This document shows, piece after piece, positions 1 through 10,800 of a DNA stretch of 64,000 nucleotides. The stretch lies in NCBI GenBank assembly GCA_041741095.1, contig JBGSKQ010000111.1, positions 84,633-148,632 of the forward strand, written 5' to 3'. The translations under genes were made by a program, and so were the position numbers. A model generated the notes under the pieces. It searched no databases. It had not been told where the DNA came from and saw nothing but the letters and a program-made list of their open reading frames with translations. Each line of letters starts with the position of its first letter. Position 1 is the stretch's first letter. The DNA comes from UBA6168 sp041741095. GTDB lineage: Bacteria > Bacteroidota > Bacteroidia > Chitinophagales > Saprospiraceae.

Positions 1-2
1 TG

Positions 3-734
3 AAACTCTTTGAATGGGAAGGGGGGGTGGAAGACCCACGCATCGTGGAAACGGAAGATGGACGCTACGTAATGACTTATACGGCCTACGACGGTGAAAT
101 CGCCCGCCTCTGCCTGGCCACTTCACTTGATTTAATGCAATGGGAAAAACACGGCCTCGTACTCGGCTACGGCAAGCACCGGGACACCTGGTCGAAGTCG
201 GGTGCCATTGTTTGCCGACAGGCTGGCGAAAAGCTCATTGCTACCAAAATCAATGGAAAATACTGGATGTACTGGGGCGACACGGACATTTTTGCAGCCA
301 CCTCCGACGACTTGCTGCACTGGCAGCCGCTGCAGGATGAAAACGGCCTGGTGAAAATCTTCGGCCCACGCCCCGGCCAGTTTGACAGCGAACTGGTAGA
401 ACCCGGCCCGCCTGCCATGATTGTGGAAGGAGGCATCCTCATGATTTACAACAGCAAAAACAGCGACAAGGAAGGCGACCCTGCTTTGCCTGTAGGTACC
501 TATACCGCTGGCCAGATTTTATTGGATAAAAACGACCCGACCAAAGTGGTAGCCCGCACAGACAGTAATTTTTTCAAACCAGAAAAAGGATATGAAATTT
601 CTGGCCAAGTCGGCAATGTGGTCTTTCTGGAAGCGCTCGTGCCGTTCAATGGCCAATGGTTCCTCTACTACGGCACGGCTGACAGCAAGATAGCGGTGGC
701 CGTAAAAAATTTGGAAAGCAAGGCACCTCGATGA
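3..734 (+). CDS. GH130-like beta-mannoside phosphorylase/hydrolase, 3' part
   Basis: The frame is open to the left edge (Lys-Leu-Phe-Glu-Trp before the first GTG), so the gene starts outside the window and about 243 residues are visible. The GGVEDPRI motif, the YTAYDG stretch and the later FDSELVEPGPP segment followed by an apolar strand fit the five-bladed propeller of glycoside hydrolase family 130 (mannosyl-glycan phosphorylases and hydrolases). The typical WDS...G.GPPP motif appears as FDS...EPGPP, so the exact substrate cannot be given. No signal peptide can be judged without the N-terminus. The next gene starts 51 nt downstream on the same strand. The family call is fairly sure and the activity is inferred. 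Confidence 0.7.
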   Translation, partial: KLFEWEGGVEDPRIVETEDGRYVMTYTAYDGEIARLCLATSLDLMQWEKHGLVLGYGKHRDTWSKSGAIVCRQAGEKLIATKINGKYWMYWGDTDIFAATSDDLLHWQPLQDENGLVKIFGPRPGQFDSELVEPGPPAMIVEGGILMIYNSKNSDKEGDPALPVGTYTAGQILLDKNDPTKVVARTDSNFFKPEKGYEISGQVGNVVFLEALVPFNGQWFLYYGTADSKIAVAVKNLESKAPR

Positions 735-785
735 TATTTGATAGAACACCAAAAATTCAAAACACAAAAAGCCTTTTATAATACC

Positions 786-3700
786 ATGAAAAAAACATTT
801 ACAAAAATTGCAACCGCCTCCCTTTTGATGTTTGCGCTTTCCCTAAATGCCCAAGTCATTTATGTGACGCAAAACGGTACAGGCAACGGCACCTCATGGG
901 CCGCAGCCGCTGGCAATCTCAAAACCGTACTGGACAATGCCGCCGCTGGCACCCAAATTTGGGTGAAACAAGGCACCTATCGCCCAGCTTCCTGCACGGC
1001 CTGCGTTTTCAACGACCGCAACCAGTATTTTCAAATACCCAGCGGCGTGAAGCTTTATGGGGGTTTTGCCGGTACGGAAAGTTCCCTCAGCCAGCGCAAC
1101 ATTACCGCCCATCCTACCTACCTGAGCGGGGACATTGACAACAATGGCACCCTGGCCAATAACTCATTTACCATTATTTTTACCCACAACGTAAATGTTG
1201 AAACGGTGGTGGACGGTTTCATCATCACGGGCGGCAACGCCGACCAGTCAGGCGCAGGGCTTGGCACACCGCCAAGTAGTGGGGCGGGTTGGTTTAACCT
1301 CGGTTCCACGAACAACAGCAACTCGCACCCCAGCATTTCCAATTGCGTTTTCACCAACAACTATGCTTGGGGCTACGGCGCAGGCATGTTCAACGACGGC
1401 AGTTTTACGGGCAGTTGTAACCCTCGTTTGACCAATTGTACCTTTTCCAACAACATATCCTCCAACGGCGGGGGCGCACTTTACTGTACCGGCAATTTTG
1501 AAGGCCAGAGCAGCCCAGTAATTATCAACTGCCTTTTTGAAAACAACGAATGCCAGCAGTCGGACGGCGGGGCGATATTCAGCCTCGGCTCAGAGGACGG
1601 CGTTTCAAATCCGGAGGTGATCAACTGCACTTTCATTGGCAATACTGCCTTCAACGACGGCGGGGCGATGTACAATTTTGGCAAGGGCGGCGTGTGCAGC
1701 CCAATCGTTACGGAATGTACTTTTGAAAATAACGAGGCCTTTGGAGGTGGGGCAGTTTACAACGACGGCACCTTTATGGGTTTTTGCGGAGCGGTTTTCA
1801 ACGATTGCATTTTTAGGCAAAACCATTCCTTCAACGGCGATGGCGGGGCCATGTACAACTCTGGCTATCAAGGCACCTGCAACACGGAATTGAAACACTG
1901 CCTTTTTGAGGCCAACAACTCCAAGTTTGCGGGCGGCGCCATGTTCAACAACGGTGTACAGGGTGTTTGCAATCCAGCCATTACCAACTGTCGTTTTGTG
2001 CAAAATACGGCGGATACTTATGGCGGAGCGATGTACAACCAGGGCAAAACCGGCAATGCCAGCCCCCTCCTCACCAATTGCATTTTTTATGAAAACAGCG
2101 CCCTGTCGGCAGGCGCCATCTATAATCTGGGTGCCGACGACGGCAATGCAAACGCTATGATCACCAATTGTACTTTTTATGGCAACCATGCCAACATCGG
2201 CGGGGCAGTCTATTGCAATGCGGGCGAGGGTGGCACCGGAACGGCCAGCCCGACGGTGCGCAATTGTATTTTTTGGGAAAATATGGCCAATGATGAAGGC
2301 GATGTGTTCCGCATCATTTGGGGTACACCTACTATCAGCCACTCCTTGGTTGACAAAGCCAACTGCACCGAACTCTACAACGGCAATGGCGGCTCGGTCA
2401 ATTGTGGGGCAGGTTTGCTTTTTAACCAAAACCCAAATTTCGTCAGCCCCGCTTCTGGCAACTTTCACTTGATGGCCAATTCGCCAGCCATTGACGACGG
2501 CAACAATACAGCTATCGGGCAGGCCAATGTATCGGTTGACCTCGACAGCCTGCCACGTATTTTTAACGGAACCGTTGATTTGGGTGTTTTTGAATTTGGT
2601 TCAACCGCCGGCAGCGCACCAGCCATCACCCAAAACCCCCAAAGCCAGGAAATTTGTGTGGGTGGCACGGTCACATTTAGCGTAAGTGCCACAGGCAGCC
2701 AGCCTCTCGAATTTCAATGGCTGAAAAATGGAGACGAAATGCCCGGCGAAACAAGTGAAGTATTGACCATTTTAAATGCAACAGGCTCAGATGCAGGCAA
2801 TTATAGCTGTGAAGTGACCAATGCAACGAATGTGACCGTGACCAGTGGTGCCGCTGTTTTGGTGGTGAACCAACCTGCTCAGGTAAGTATAACTGTAGCC
2901 GCCTCGCAAGTGGAAATATGCCAAGGAGAAGAAGTCACATTTTCGGCCACGCCTGTCAACGGCGGCAATAGCCCAGTTTTTCATTGGTTTAAAAACGGCA
3001 ACCCCGCCGGGGCAACCGGGCCGCAGTACAGCACCAACCTTATCAGCAACGGCGATGTATTTTCCTGCGAGGTCATTTCGTCGCAAAACTGTGTGGCAAA
3101 CACATCGGCCATTTCAAATTCAGTTTCCATTGCTGTGGAAAATGTGCTAACGGCATCTCTAACTATCGCACCTGCACAGGCAGTGGTTTGCGAAGGGCAA
3201 GCGGCCCTTTTCACTGCCAGCCCCGTGAACGGTGGCAACTCCCCCTCATACGCATGGCTGCTGAATGGCAGTCCCACAGGAACTGGTTCTCCCTCATTTA
3301 CACTCAGCGCACCGCAAAGCGGTGATTTAATACAATGTGTGATGACGTCCTCAAAAACTTGCGTGGCGGTCAACCCCGTGCAGTCTAATGTATTGTCGGT
3401 AGAAATAACGCCGAATGAATTGGCCACCATTGCCATTCAGCCGTCCATTGACACCACGTTTTGCCTGGGTACGACGGTGGTTTTCACCTCCACGTTTGAA
3501 CAAGAGGGAAATTCCCCTGTTTTCCAGTGGTTGGTCAATGGGAATAATGTGAGCAACAACTCCCCAACGTTCACGACAAATGATTTGAAAAATGGCGACG
3601 AGGTAAAGTGTTCTTTGACCTCTTCTGTAATCTGCCTATTGGAAAACCCAGTTGTATCCAATGCCGTAATAGTATCGGTGGATAGCTGTGCAACGGCAGT

Positions 3701-3971
3701 GAGTGGCGGGCAAATAGCTGACGAAGCGTTATTTTTCGTGTACCCCAATCCGACCAATGGCAAATTTTTTGTAAATATTTCCAAATCAACGGGTAATTTT
3801 GCCCTACGCTTGCTGAACACAACCGGACAATGCGTCTTATCCACCTTTGAGAATCATCCCGTATTCCCTTTCAAGCAAGAATTAGACTTGAGCAACTTTC
3901 CAAAAGGGATCTATTATTTACAAATTATATCCAACTGGTACGCCCAAACAGAAAAAATCGTAGTGCAGTAG
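786..3971 (+). CDS. Secreted beta-helix/Ig-like protein with T9SS type A sorting domain
   Basis: A secreted surface protein of 1061 residues. The ATG at 786 is preferred to the ORF opening at 738 because it begins a clean signal peptide (MKKTFTKIATAS... ending LNAQ). Residues about 24-610 are a right-handed parallel beta-helix with many Asn/Gly-rich rungs (repeated GGAMYN and CTFxNN patterns, period near 48 residues). Residues about 620-960 hold four Ig-like units, each with a Cys pair and a W-x-x-N-G strand. The last 80 residues (VYPNPTNGKF... GIYYLQI...) are a type A C-terminal sorting domain, used by the type IX system for export and surface attachment. It is probably a cell-surface adhesin or glycan-binding protein; the ligand is unknown. 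The repeats keep the antisense strand open, producing spurious ORFs. Confidence 0.85.
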   Translation: MKKTFTKIATASLLMFALSLNAQVIYVTQNGTGNGTSWAAAAGNLKTVLDNAAAGTQIWVKQGTYRPASCTACVFNDRNQYFQIPSGVKLYGGFAGTESSLSQRNITAHPTYLSGDIDNNGTLANNSFTIIFTHNVNVETVVDGFIITGGNADQSGAGLGTPPSSGAGWFNLGSTNNSNSHPSISNCVFTNNYAWGYGAGMFNDGSFTGSCNPRLTNCTFSNNISSNGGGALYCTGNFEGQSSPVIINCLFENNECQQSDGGAIFSLGSEDGVSNPEVINCTFIGNTAFNDGGAMYNFGKGGVCSPIVTECTFENNEAFGGGAVYNDGTFMGFCGAVFNDCIFRQNHSFNGDGGAMYNSGYQGTCNTELKHCLFEANNSKFAGGAMFNNGVQGVCNPAITNCRFVQNTADTYGGAMYNQGKTGNASPLLTNCIFYENSALSAGAIYNLGADDGNANAMITNCTFYGNHANIGGAVYCNAGEGGTGTASPTVRNCIFWENMANDEGDVFRIIWGTPTISHSLVDKANCTELYNGNGGSVNCGAGLLFNQNPNFVSPASGNFHLMANSPAIDDGNNTAIGQANVSVDLDSLPRIFNGTVDLGVFEFGSTAGSAPAITQNPQSQEICVGGTVTFSVSATGSQPLEFQWLKNGDEMPGETSEVLTILNATGSDAGNYSCEVTNATNVTVTSGAAVLVVNQPAQVSITVAASQVEICQGEEVTFSATPVNGGNSPVFHWFKNGNPAGATGPQYSTNLISNGDVFSCEVISSQNCVANTSAISNSVSIAVENVLTASLTIAPAQAVVCEGQAALFTASPVNGGNSPSYAWLLNGSPTGTGSPSFTLSAPQSGDLIQCVMTSSKTCVAVNPVQSNVLSVEITPNELATIAIQPSIDTTFCLGTTVVFTSTFEQEGNSPVFQWLVNGNNVSNNSPTFTTNDLKNGDEVKCSLTSSVICLLENPVVSNAVIVSVDSCATAVSGGQIADEALFFVYPNPTNGKFFVNISKSTGNFALRLLNTTGQCVLSTFENHPVFPFKQELDLSNFPKGIYYLQIISNWYAQTEKIVVQ

Positions 3972-4054
3972 CCATCTGCGTTCGATAGACACACACACTG
4001 TTTGACATCCATAAGCTTAACTGTGAAAACCACAGGGCGGCTTACTATTATATT

Positions 4055-4096
4055 GTTTGCGATGGGTTGATTTTAGTTTGGCACCCAATCGCAAAC
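4055..4096. terminator. Imperfect inverted repeat in the 3972-4256 spacer
   Basis: GTTTGCGATGGGT at 4055-4067 and ACCCAATCGCAAAC at 4083-4096 form a stem with one bulged base and a 15-nt loop. It lies about 85 nt after the beta-helix gene and 160 nt before the PorP/SprF gene. No strong T-tract follows, so it may be a weak terminator or only an mRNA structure. The rest of the 285-nt spacer shows no gene. It contains a five-codon ATG mini-ORF at 4246-4260 that overlaps the TTG start of the next gene. Confidence 0.35.
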
Positions 4097-4256
4097 CTTG
4101 TACAATTCATTGAAGTACAATACATTGCGAAAGAAAATAATTCCCATGACCCAAAAGCCAAATTGTTCCAAATCCGATTCATTAGTATCCCCCGCTAAAC
4201 CCTACAAGCGTTCCAGCATACGGGCGCAAAGGGTTTAGGGCAAAAATGAACATATC

Positions 4257-5300
4257 TTGAAAACAAAATTCTACCTCTGCATCCTGCTTGCCGGATGGGC
4301 GTTGCTTGGCACGTCCAGCCTTTTGGGGCAAGATATCCACTTTTCCCAATTTTACAATACGCCGTTGACCATCGGCCCTGCCCTCACGGGGATCTACCGA
4401 GGCGACCTGCGTTTTTCCGGTGCTTACCGCAGCCAGTGGGACGCTGCCAACTCACCCTACCGCACTTTCCACCTTTCCGCTGACAAGAAATTTTACAAAG
4501 TAACGCACACCAAATGGTGGTTCAGCGGCGGGCTTTCCTTATTCTACGATCGGGCGGGCGACGGCAACCTGGCGACAACCCATGCTGCCTTGTTAGGTTC
4601 ATACACCCGCATGATGGACCAACGGAACTTTCTGACGGCTGGCGTCTTTGCGGGCATTGGGCAACGGCGCTTCGAGTTTGGCAATTTCACATTCGACAAC
4701 CAGTGGAACGGTGACATTTTCGATCCCGACAGGCCAACCAACGAGAATTTTGACGACCCAAGCCTCCTGTATCCCGATTTTGGCGTTGGGCTCAATTTGC
4801 GCTCGCAAAACGTAAAATACAGCACCAAACAAAGGACCAAGATGGACATAGGAGTTGGGGTTTTCCATTTCAACCAACCCAATTTGGCTTTCAAAAACAA
4901 TGACAAAATAGAACTGCCCATCCGGTGGAGCACGTATGTATTGCCTGTCCTCCAGTTGACTAACAAAGTTGATTTGGTAGGCGCAGCTTCTTTCCAACTC
5001 CAAGGCCCAAACTGGGAAGCCCTGGGAGCAGCAGGAGTCAAATACTTTTTGAGCACAAAAAAATCGAAGGAAGTGGCCGTGCAACTTGGTGTCAACTTCC
5101 GTTTCAACCAGATCGGCGATGCCCTGATACCAGCCGCCGAGCTTCATTACCGTGACTGGATGGTGGGCCTGACCTGGGACGTAAACCTCTCAGGTTTTTC
5201 AACTGCCACGAACTATAATGGCGGGCCGGAAATTACCGTGCGCTACATCATCCACAAGGTTTATCCCTTTGGAGCATTCAAGGCTTGTCCATTGATTTAA
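4257..5300 (+). CDS. PorP/SprF family type IX secretion system membrane protein
   Basis: An outer-membrane beta-barrel protein of 347 residues. It starts with a signal peptide (MKTKFYLCILLAG..., cleavage near LLGQ) followed by the family signature QDIHFSQFYNTPLTIGPA-type N-terminus and SGAYRSQW. Members of this family pair with gliding-motility or T9SS cargo proteins that carry type B sorting domains, as SprF does with SprB (family knowledge). The only start that keeps the signal peptide is TTG at 4257. An ATG eleven bases upstream is out of frame and stops after four codons. The next gene, a PD40-OmpA protein, follows after 24 nt, and a type B cargo protein comes after that, so the three probably work together. 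Confidence 0.85.
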   Translation: MKTKFYLCILLAGWALLGTSSLLGQDIHFSQFYNTPLTIGPALTGIYRGDLRFSGAYRSQWDAANSPYRTFHLSADKKFYKVTHTKWWFSGGLSLFYDRAGDGNLATTHAALLGSYTRMMDQRNFLTAGVFAGIGQRRFEFGNFTFDNQWNGDIFDPDRPTNENFDDPSLLYPDFGVGLNLRSQNVKYSTKQRTKMDIGVGVFHFNQPNLAFKNNDKIELPIRWSTYVLPVLQLTNKVDLVGAASFQLQGPNWEALGAAGVKYFLSTKKSKEVAVQLGVNFRFNQIGDALIPAAELHYRDWMVGLTWDVNLSGFSTATNYNGGPEITVRYIIHKVYPFGAFKACPLI

Positions 5301-5324
5301 TAAAACCCATTCATTCCGATTGCT

Positions 5325-7772
5325 ATGCGCATTTTAAAAAATATATCCGCTATCGCCTGCTTGTGTTTGCTGGCTGCCCTTGCTTCAGGGCAGACCCACA
5401 AGCAGTATGTCAAGGCGGCAGAAAAAGATTTTGAGGGCGAGAATTACTATTCTGCCATGAAACACTACGAAACGGCGATGGGCATAGAAGGCGGACAATT
5501 GGACGTGCTTTACAAATATGCCGAAGCCGCCCGCTTGCTGCCATCGTATGTGTATGCTGATTCGGCCTATACCAAAGTGCTGGCGGCAGATAGCACGGGC
5601 AAATATCCCTTGGCACGCTACTGGTTGGCTTCCGTGAAAAAGAAAAAAGGCGACTATGCCGATGCGCAGGCATTGTTCCAGCAATTTGCCAACGAAAGGC
5701 CCAGGGGCGTTCCAGACGACTATTTTCAACATGCAGAAGAAGAAGTGAAAGAATTGGATTGGGCGGTGGATGCCATTGAAAAACCGGATGAAAATGTAAC
5801 CATCCGGCAGTTGGACACCAGCCGGATCAACTCTATCAAAACAGAATTCAGCCCTGTGCAAATTGGCGACAAACTCTATTTCTCCAGTATGAAAGAGGAA
5901 AAAGTGCTGAAGAAGGATTTGCCGTCCAGGCCCTTTACCCAGGTTTTGGTCACAACTCCAGACAGCCGCAAGGTGGACTTGGCAGCCTACAACGATAAAG
6001 AACGGCAAACCGCCTATACTGCCGTCAATAAAAATGGCACCCGGCTTTTTTATACACTTTGCAATTATGTGGACGAAACGGCCATTATCCGTTGTGAAAT
6101 CTACACCCGCACCATTGACGAGCTTGGAACTTTTGGCCCAGCAGTAAAATTGCCCTCCTCCATCAACAGGGAAGGGCACACAGCCACCGAGCCTTCCATT
6201 GGCACCGATGCCAAGACGGGTGAGCAGTGGTTGTATTTCGTAACCGATAGGCCGGGCGGTGTGGGCAAAATGGACATTTGGGCCAGTAAAATTGTCGGTG
6301 ATTCCACCTTTGAAAAGCCCGTCAACCTGACCGAACTCAATACGACCGAAGACGACATCACGCCTTTTTTCCACCATGCCAGCCAGACCATTTATTTCAG
6401 TTCGGAAGGCCGCCAGGGCTTTGGCAGTTTTGATATTTACAAATGCGAGCGACACGATGGCAAATGGCTGGAAATCGAACATTTGCCAGCGCCCTATAAC
6501 ACCAGTTATGGCGACAGCCATTTTTGGATGAACCCTGAGCAGACGAAAGGCTACTTTGCTTCTAGCCGCTTGGGTAGCCACGTTTTTGTGCCGGAATACG
6601 AGGCCTGCTGCAACGACATTTACGAATTTCAGGTGCAGGTAATTGACCTGGAGATTTTGACCTTTAACAAAAAAAGCCTGGAACCGCTGCCAGGAGCGAC
6701 CCTGCAACTGTTTGAGATGACAAAAACGGGCGATGTGGCCATTTCGACTATTACCAACAGCAAAGGCAACGATTTCGATTATCCACTGAGGAAGGGCAGC
6801 AAATACCACATGTTGGCTACCAAACCTGGCTTCTTGCCCGTGCGGGATACCGTGGATATGAGCCTGCCAGCCAACACCGAAAACCGCAACCTGCAACGAA
6901 AGCTTTACCTCGTGCCGGAAAACGTGGACCTGCATGTCAGCTCGTTCAACAAAAAGACTGAAAATCCGCTGAAAGGCGTGGAAGTGCGCTTGGTAGTGGA
7001 TGGCCAGGAGATTGATTTTAAGAAAAACGAAACCGGAAACGAGGTGGACTTTGTGCTGGAGCGGGGCAAGGAATATCAAATCATTGGTTCCAAAGTAGCC
7101 TACTTTTCCGATACGGCTTACGTTGACCTGCGCACAGATGTGGTCTCTACCGATATTGAAAAAAAGCTGTTCCTAAAGCCCAAAGAAATAGAAGACTTCC
7201 CGCCGCTGGTCATTTACTTTGACAATGACTACCCTAACCCCAAGACCCGGAAAAAGACCACGGAATTCAGCTATAAAGAAACCTGGGAGGCGTATATGGC
7301 CAAAAAAGACCTTTTCAGGGAAGAATACGTAAAAGAATTAGCGGGGTTTGACAGCATCACTTCTGCCCGCCGGATGGACGCCTTTTTTGAGCGGGAGGTG
7401 AACAACGGCTACCTGAGCCTGGAGGTTTTTTCAGAAAACATCCTTGAAATCATGGAAGATGGCGGCTTCAAAGTCGAGCTGGTTATACAGGGCTTTACCA
7501 GCCCCCGTGCCAGTGCCGATTACAATTACGACCTGTCGCAGCGCCGCTCTGATTGCCTGAAAAATCATTTTGAGACCTGGAACGGCGGCGTACTCATGCC
7601 TTTCATCAAACGGGGCATGTTGACAATGGAGGTGGTTGGTTTTGGCGAAAAACTGGCCCCACAGTTCATCAGCGACCGCCTGGACGACGAGCGGGGCAGC
7701 ATCTACTCCGTAGTGGCTTCTTTTGAAAGGAAAGTGGCCATTATCGGTGCGAGGCGGGTGGCGGGGAACTGA
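5325..7772 (+). CDS. TPR / PD40 beta-propeller / OmpA-like protein (T9SS-associated)
   Basis: An 815-residue cell-envelope protein. It has a short signal peptide ending ALASGQ, TPR-like helices at about residues 25-130, a PD40/WD40-like propeller at about 165-430 (repeated YF.S....G.GK.D.W and YFSSEGRQGFGSFDIY blades), two carboxypeptidase-regulatory-like beta-sandwich repeats (about 440-625) and a C-terminal OmpA-like domain (IYFDND... to SQRRSDCLKNHF) interrupted by a roughly 80-residue helical insertion. This architecture is common next to PorP/SprF genes in Bacteroidota and resembles PorE, which links the T9SS to peptidoglycan (family knowledge). Its tight spacing after the PorP/SprF gene suggests co-transcription. 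Confidence 0.8.
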   Translation: MRILKNISAIACLCLLAALASGQTHKQYVKAAEKDFEGENYYSAMKHYETAMGIEGGQLDVLYKYAEAARLLPSYVYADSAYTKVLAADSTGKYPLARYWLASVKKKKGDYADAQALFQQFANERPRGVPDDYFQHAEEEVKELDWAVDAIEKPDENVTIRQLDTSRINSIKTEFSPVQIGDKLYFSSMKEEKVLKKDLPSRPFTQVLVTTPDSRKVDLAAYNDKERQTAYTAVNKNGTRLFYTLCNYVDETAIIRCEIYTRTIDELGTFGPAVKLPSSINREGHTATEPSIGTDAKTGEQWLYFVTDRPGGVGKMDIWASKIVGDSTFEKPVNLTELNTTEDDITPFFHHASQTIYFSSEGRQGFGSFDIYKCERHDGKWLEIEHLPAPYNTSYGDSHFWMNPEQTKGYFASSRLGSHVFVPEYEACCNDIYEFQVQVIDLEILTFNKKSLEPLPGATLQLFEMTKTGDVAISTITNSKGNDFDYPLRKGSKYHMLATKPGFLPVRDTVDMSLPANTENRNLQRKLYLVPENVDLHVSSFNKKTENPLKGVEVRLVVDGQEIDFKKNETGNEVDFVLERGKEYQIIGSKVAYFSDTAYVDLRTDVVSTDIEKKLFLKPKEIEDFPPLVIYFDNDYPNPKTRKKTTEFSYKETWEAYMAKKDLFREEYVKELAGFDSITSARRMDAFFEREVNNGYLSLEVFSENILEIMEDGGFKVELVIQGFTSPRASADYNYDLSQRRSDCLKNHFETWNGGVLMPFIKRGMLTMEVVGFGEKLAPQFISDRLDDERGSIYSVVASFERKVAIIGARRVAGN

Positions 7773-7880
7773 ACACTGGGCAGTGGACAAGAAAATAGGA
7801 ATTCACGCTTCAACAAAAATATTTATATGGTTTGGTTTTAGCCAACAGCTAAGAGCCAATGACCAAAAGCAATTATTGCC

Positions 7881-10800
7881 ATGAATACATCTAAACATAT
7901 AAAACGGATCCTGTTGCTGTCCACATTGGCGGCAATCGGCTTGATGTTTTCCCAGCCCCTACAGGCTTCGCACATCATCGGTGGCGAAATCAGCTACGAG
8001 TGCTTGGGCAACAACAAATACAAAATCAGCCTGGATGTTTACCGGGACTGCTTCTATGGTGACGCCTATTTCGATCAGCCAGCCTACATCGGCATTTTTA
8101 AGGACGACGGCACCTTGGTCGGCAACCTGAACCTGCCCATCAAATCAGTTGACACCATCCCGAACAACCTCAACAACGATCCTTGCCTTTTCCCGCCCAG
8201 CGACGTATGTGTTGACCATGCCCATTACGATACCACCATCACGATTACTAGCCCCGGCGATTTTTATTTCGTCTATCAGCGTTGCTGCCGCAACCAGACC
8301 ATCAACAATATTTTGGATCCTTTCACGACTGGTTCTACTTATTTTGTGCTGCTCACAGAGAAAGCCCGCACACAGTGCAACAGCAGCCCAAGGTTTGGTT
8401 TTTACCCGCCTGTTTTTGTTTGTATCAATACACCCTTTACCCATCCTCATGCTGCTTCTTTGCCAGGCAGCCAAAGCGGCGACAGCCTGGCCTATAAATT
8501 TTACACGCCATTCCAAGGTGCAACCTTCGATATTCCGCAACCCAACCCCTTTCAAATCACGCCACCGCCTTATATGCCCGTGTTTTGGAATGAACCTAAT
8601 TATAATATTGACAAAATATTGGGGCAGACGATGCCGCCTGGCGGCGAACTCAAAATTGACCTCAATACGGGGGAACTCACTGCCGTGCCAGGTATTGAGG
8701 GCCAATTCGTGGTAGGCGTTTTGGTGGAGCAATGGCGCAATGGCGGCCTCGTCTCTGTCATTCGGCGGGACTTCCAGTACAACGTTGGCCCATGTGCCGA
8801 ACTGGACGTGCAAATAGTAGCACCCGATGCCCAGTGCGATGACCTGACCGTCCATTTTGGCAACAACACCGATGTGGCGCAAAACTTTATCTGGTACTTC
8901 GACTGGCCCAATTTGACACCCTCTTCCACAGAGTTTGAGCCAACCTATACTTTCCCCGATACCGGCACCTACAATGTACGATTGGTGGCGGAGCCGGTTG
9001 GGCAATGTATGGACGATACAATCAAAACCATTTTCCTGCAATACAACTCACTGACGGCGGATTTCAATTGGCAGACTTTTGATTGTACCAATGAGAGCGT
9101 GCTTGTGTTGACCGACCAGTCTGTGGACAACGTGTCGCCGCCCGTTGAGTGGCATTGGACGGTCACATTTGGCGGCACAACCCTGACATCCACTTTGCAA
9201 AATCCAGTTTTTGAAATACCCAACCCTTCCAGCGGCATAATCACGCTCATGGTGGTTTCACAAAATGGCTGCGAAAGCAGCACGAGCCAGCCCTTTGTAT
9301 CCGGGAACAACGACCCGACCGATTTGCTGCCAGACAACATTGATATCTGCATCGGCGAATCGGCGCAACTGAACCCAGCGGGGGCACTGCCAGGTTTCAC
9401 CTACCAATGGGGGCCACCCGTGCCTGCCAACCAGCAAACACTGGCCAACCCAACGGTTATGCCATCGCAAACTACTACCTATTCTGTAACAATTACAGGC
9501 TACAATAACCTTTGCCAGTCAACAGCGACAGTGACCGTTACTGTCTTTCCTGCCGTTTCTTTAGCCTTCACGCCAGATACGGATTGCGATGCGAGGGTGG
9601 TGCATTTTATCAACCAAAGCCAAAATGCGCCCAGCGGTTATGTTTGGGATTTTGGCGATCCAACGACGACAGCGGACGTTTCTACCCAGGCCAGTCCCAC
9701 TTACACCTATCCGGCTCATGGCACCTACACTGTCACCCTGATGACCGCCCCGGACGCCGTTTGCAAAGACACCATTAGCCAGCAGATTACTTTGACTGAA
9801 AAAATACTGGAAGCAGATTTCAGTTTCGATTATGAAAGCTGCGAGGAAGATGCCGTCACCGTGCATTTTTTTGATGAAACCATTAACAATCAAAACAATA
9901 CGGTAAGCTGGCTGTGGCAGTTCAGTGGCGTTTATAATGGCACTTCCAATGAGCAAAACCCGGTCATTGTGGTCACGCAGGAGGGCATTTTGAACGTGCA
10001 ATTGACGGTGACCACGGACGAGGACTGCGTAGCTTCCAAACTGCCCCAAAGCCTGGAAATAGACTTGACAGAACTGCCCGGCCTGGAACAGGACGAAGTG
10101 CTGGGCTGCCTGAGCAGCGGCGTGGTGCTGAACCCCGGCGGAAACCCGAATTACATTTACCAATGGTCGCCCGCTACGGGCCTATCCTGCGGCGGCTGCC
10201 CCGACCCCACCCAAGCACCCAGCCCGTTCGCCAACCCCAGCCAGACCACTACTTATACCGTCGTCATCTACAACATTTCCGCTGATACTTGCGAAATAAC
10301 ACGCACTGTGACGGTCATAGTGCCACCCAATGTGGGCCTGGTGGCCAGCGACGACGTGATGACCTGCGAACCGACGGCAGTATTGAACGCCAGCACCACT
10401 TTGTCGCCTGTGGTTTATACTTGGTTTGATGAAAACGCTGCCCAATATGCGGGCAACGTGAGTACCATCACTGTACCCGTTTCTGGATACGATTACTATG
10501 TGGTGCGGGCTACCGATCAGGAGGGATGCCACTATTACGACACAGTGCGGGTGGTGGGCGGCCCGGCAGATATTGCTGCCGTTGGCGATTCCGCCATTTG
10601 TACCAACGAAGTGTTGGATGTTTTTGCCCAAAACCTCGATCAGAACGATACGCTGACTTGGCAATGGTCGCCAGCCGGGGCCTTCAACGGCCCAGTCAAT
10701 GTGCCAAACCCTGATTTAATTATTGCCCCAGGTGCGCAAACATTGTATGTCACTGCGGTCAACCAATTTGGCTGCGAAGCAACGGACACGGTAGAAATCG

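Noticed and set aside
1605..2468. 287-codon minus-strand frame with a repeated protein-like pattern
   Set aside because: It is exactly antisense to the beta-helix repeats of the secreted protein; repetition of the sense sequence keeps the frame open. No start signal or signal peptide.
5385..7079. 564-codon minus-strand frame
   Set aside because: Antisense shadow of the PD40-OmpA gene, with no recognisable domain; the sense strand has a complete, recognisable protein.
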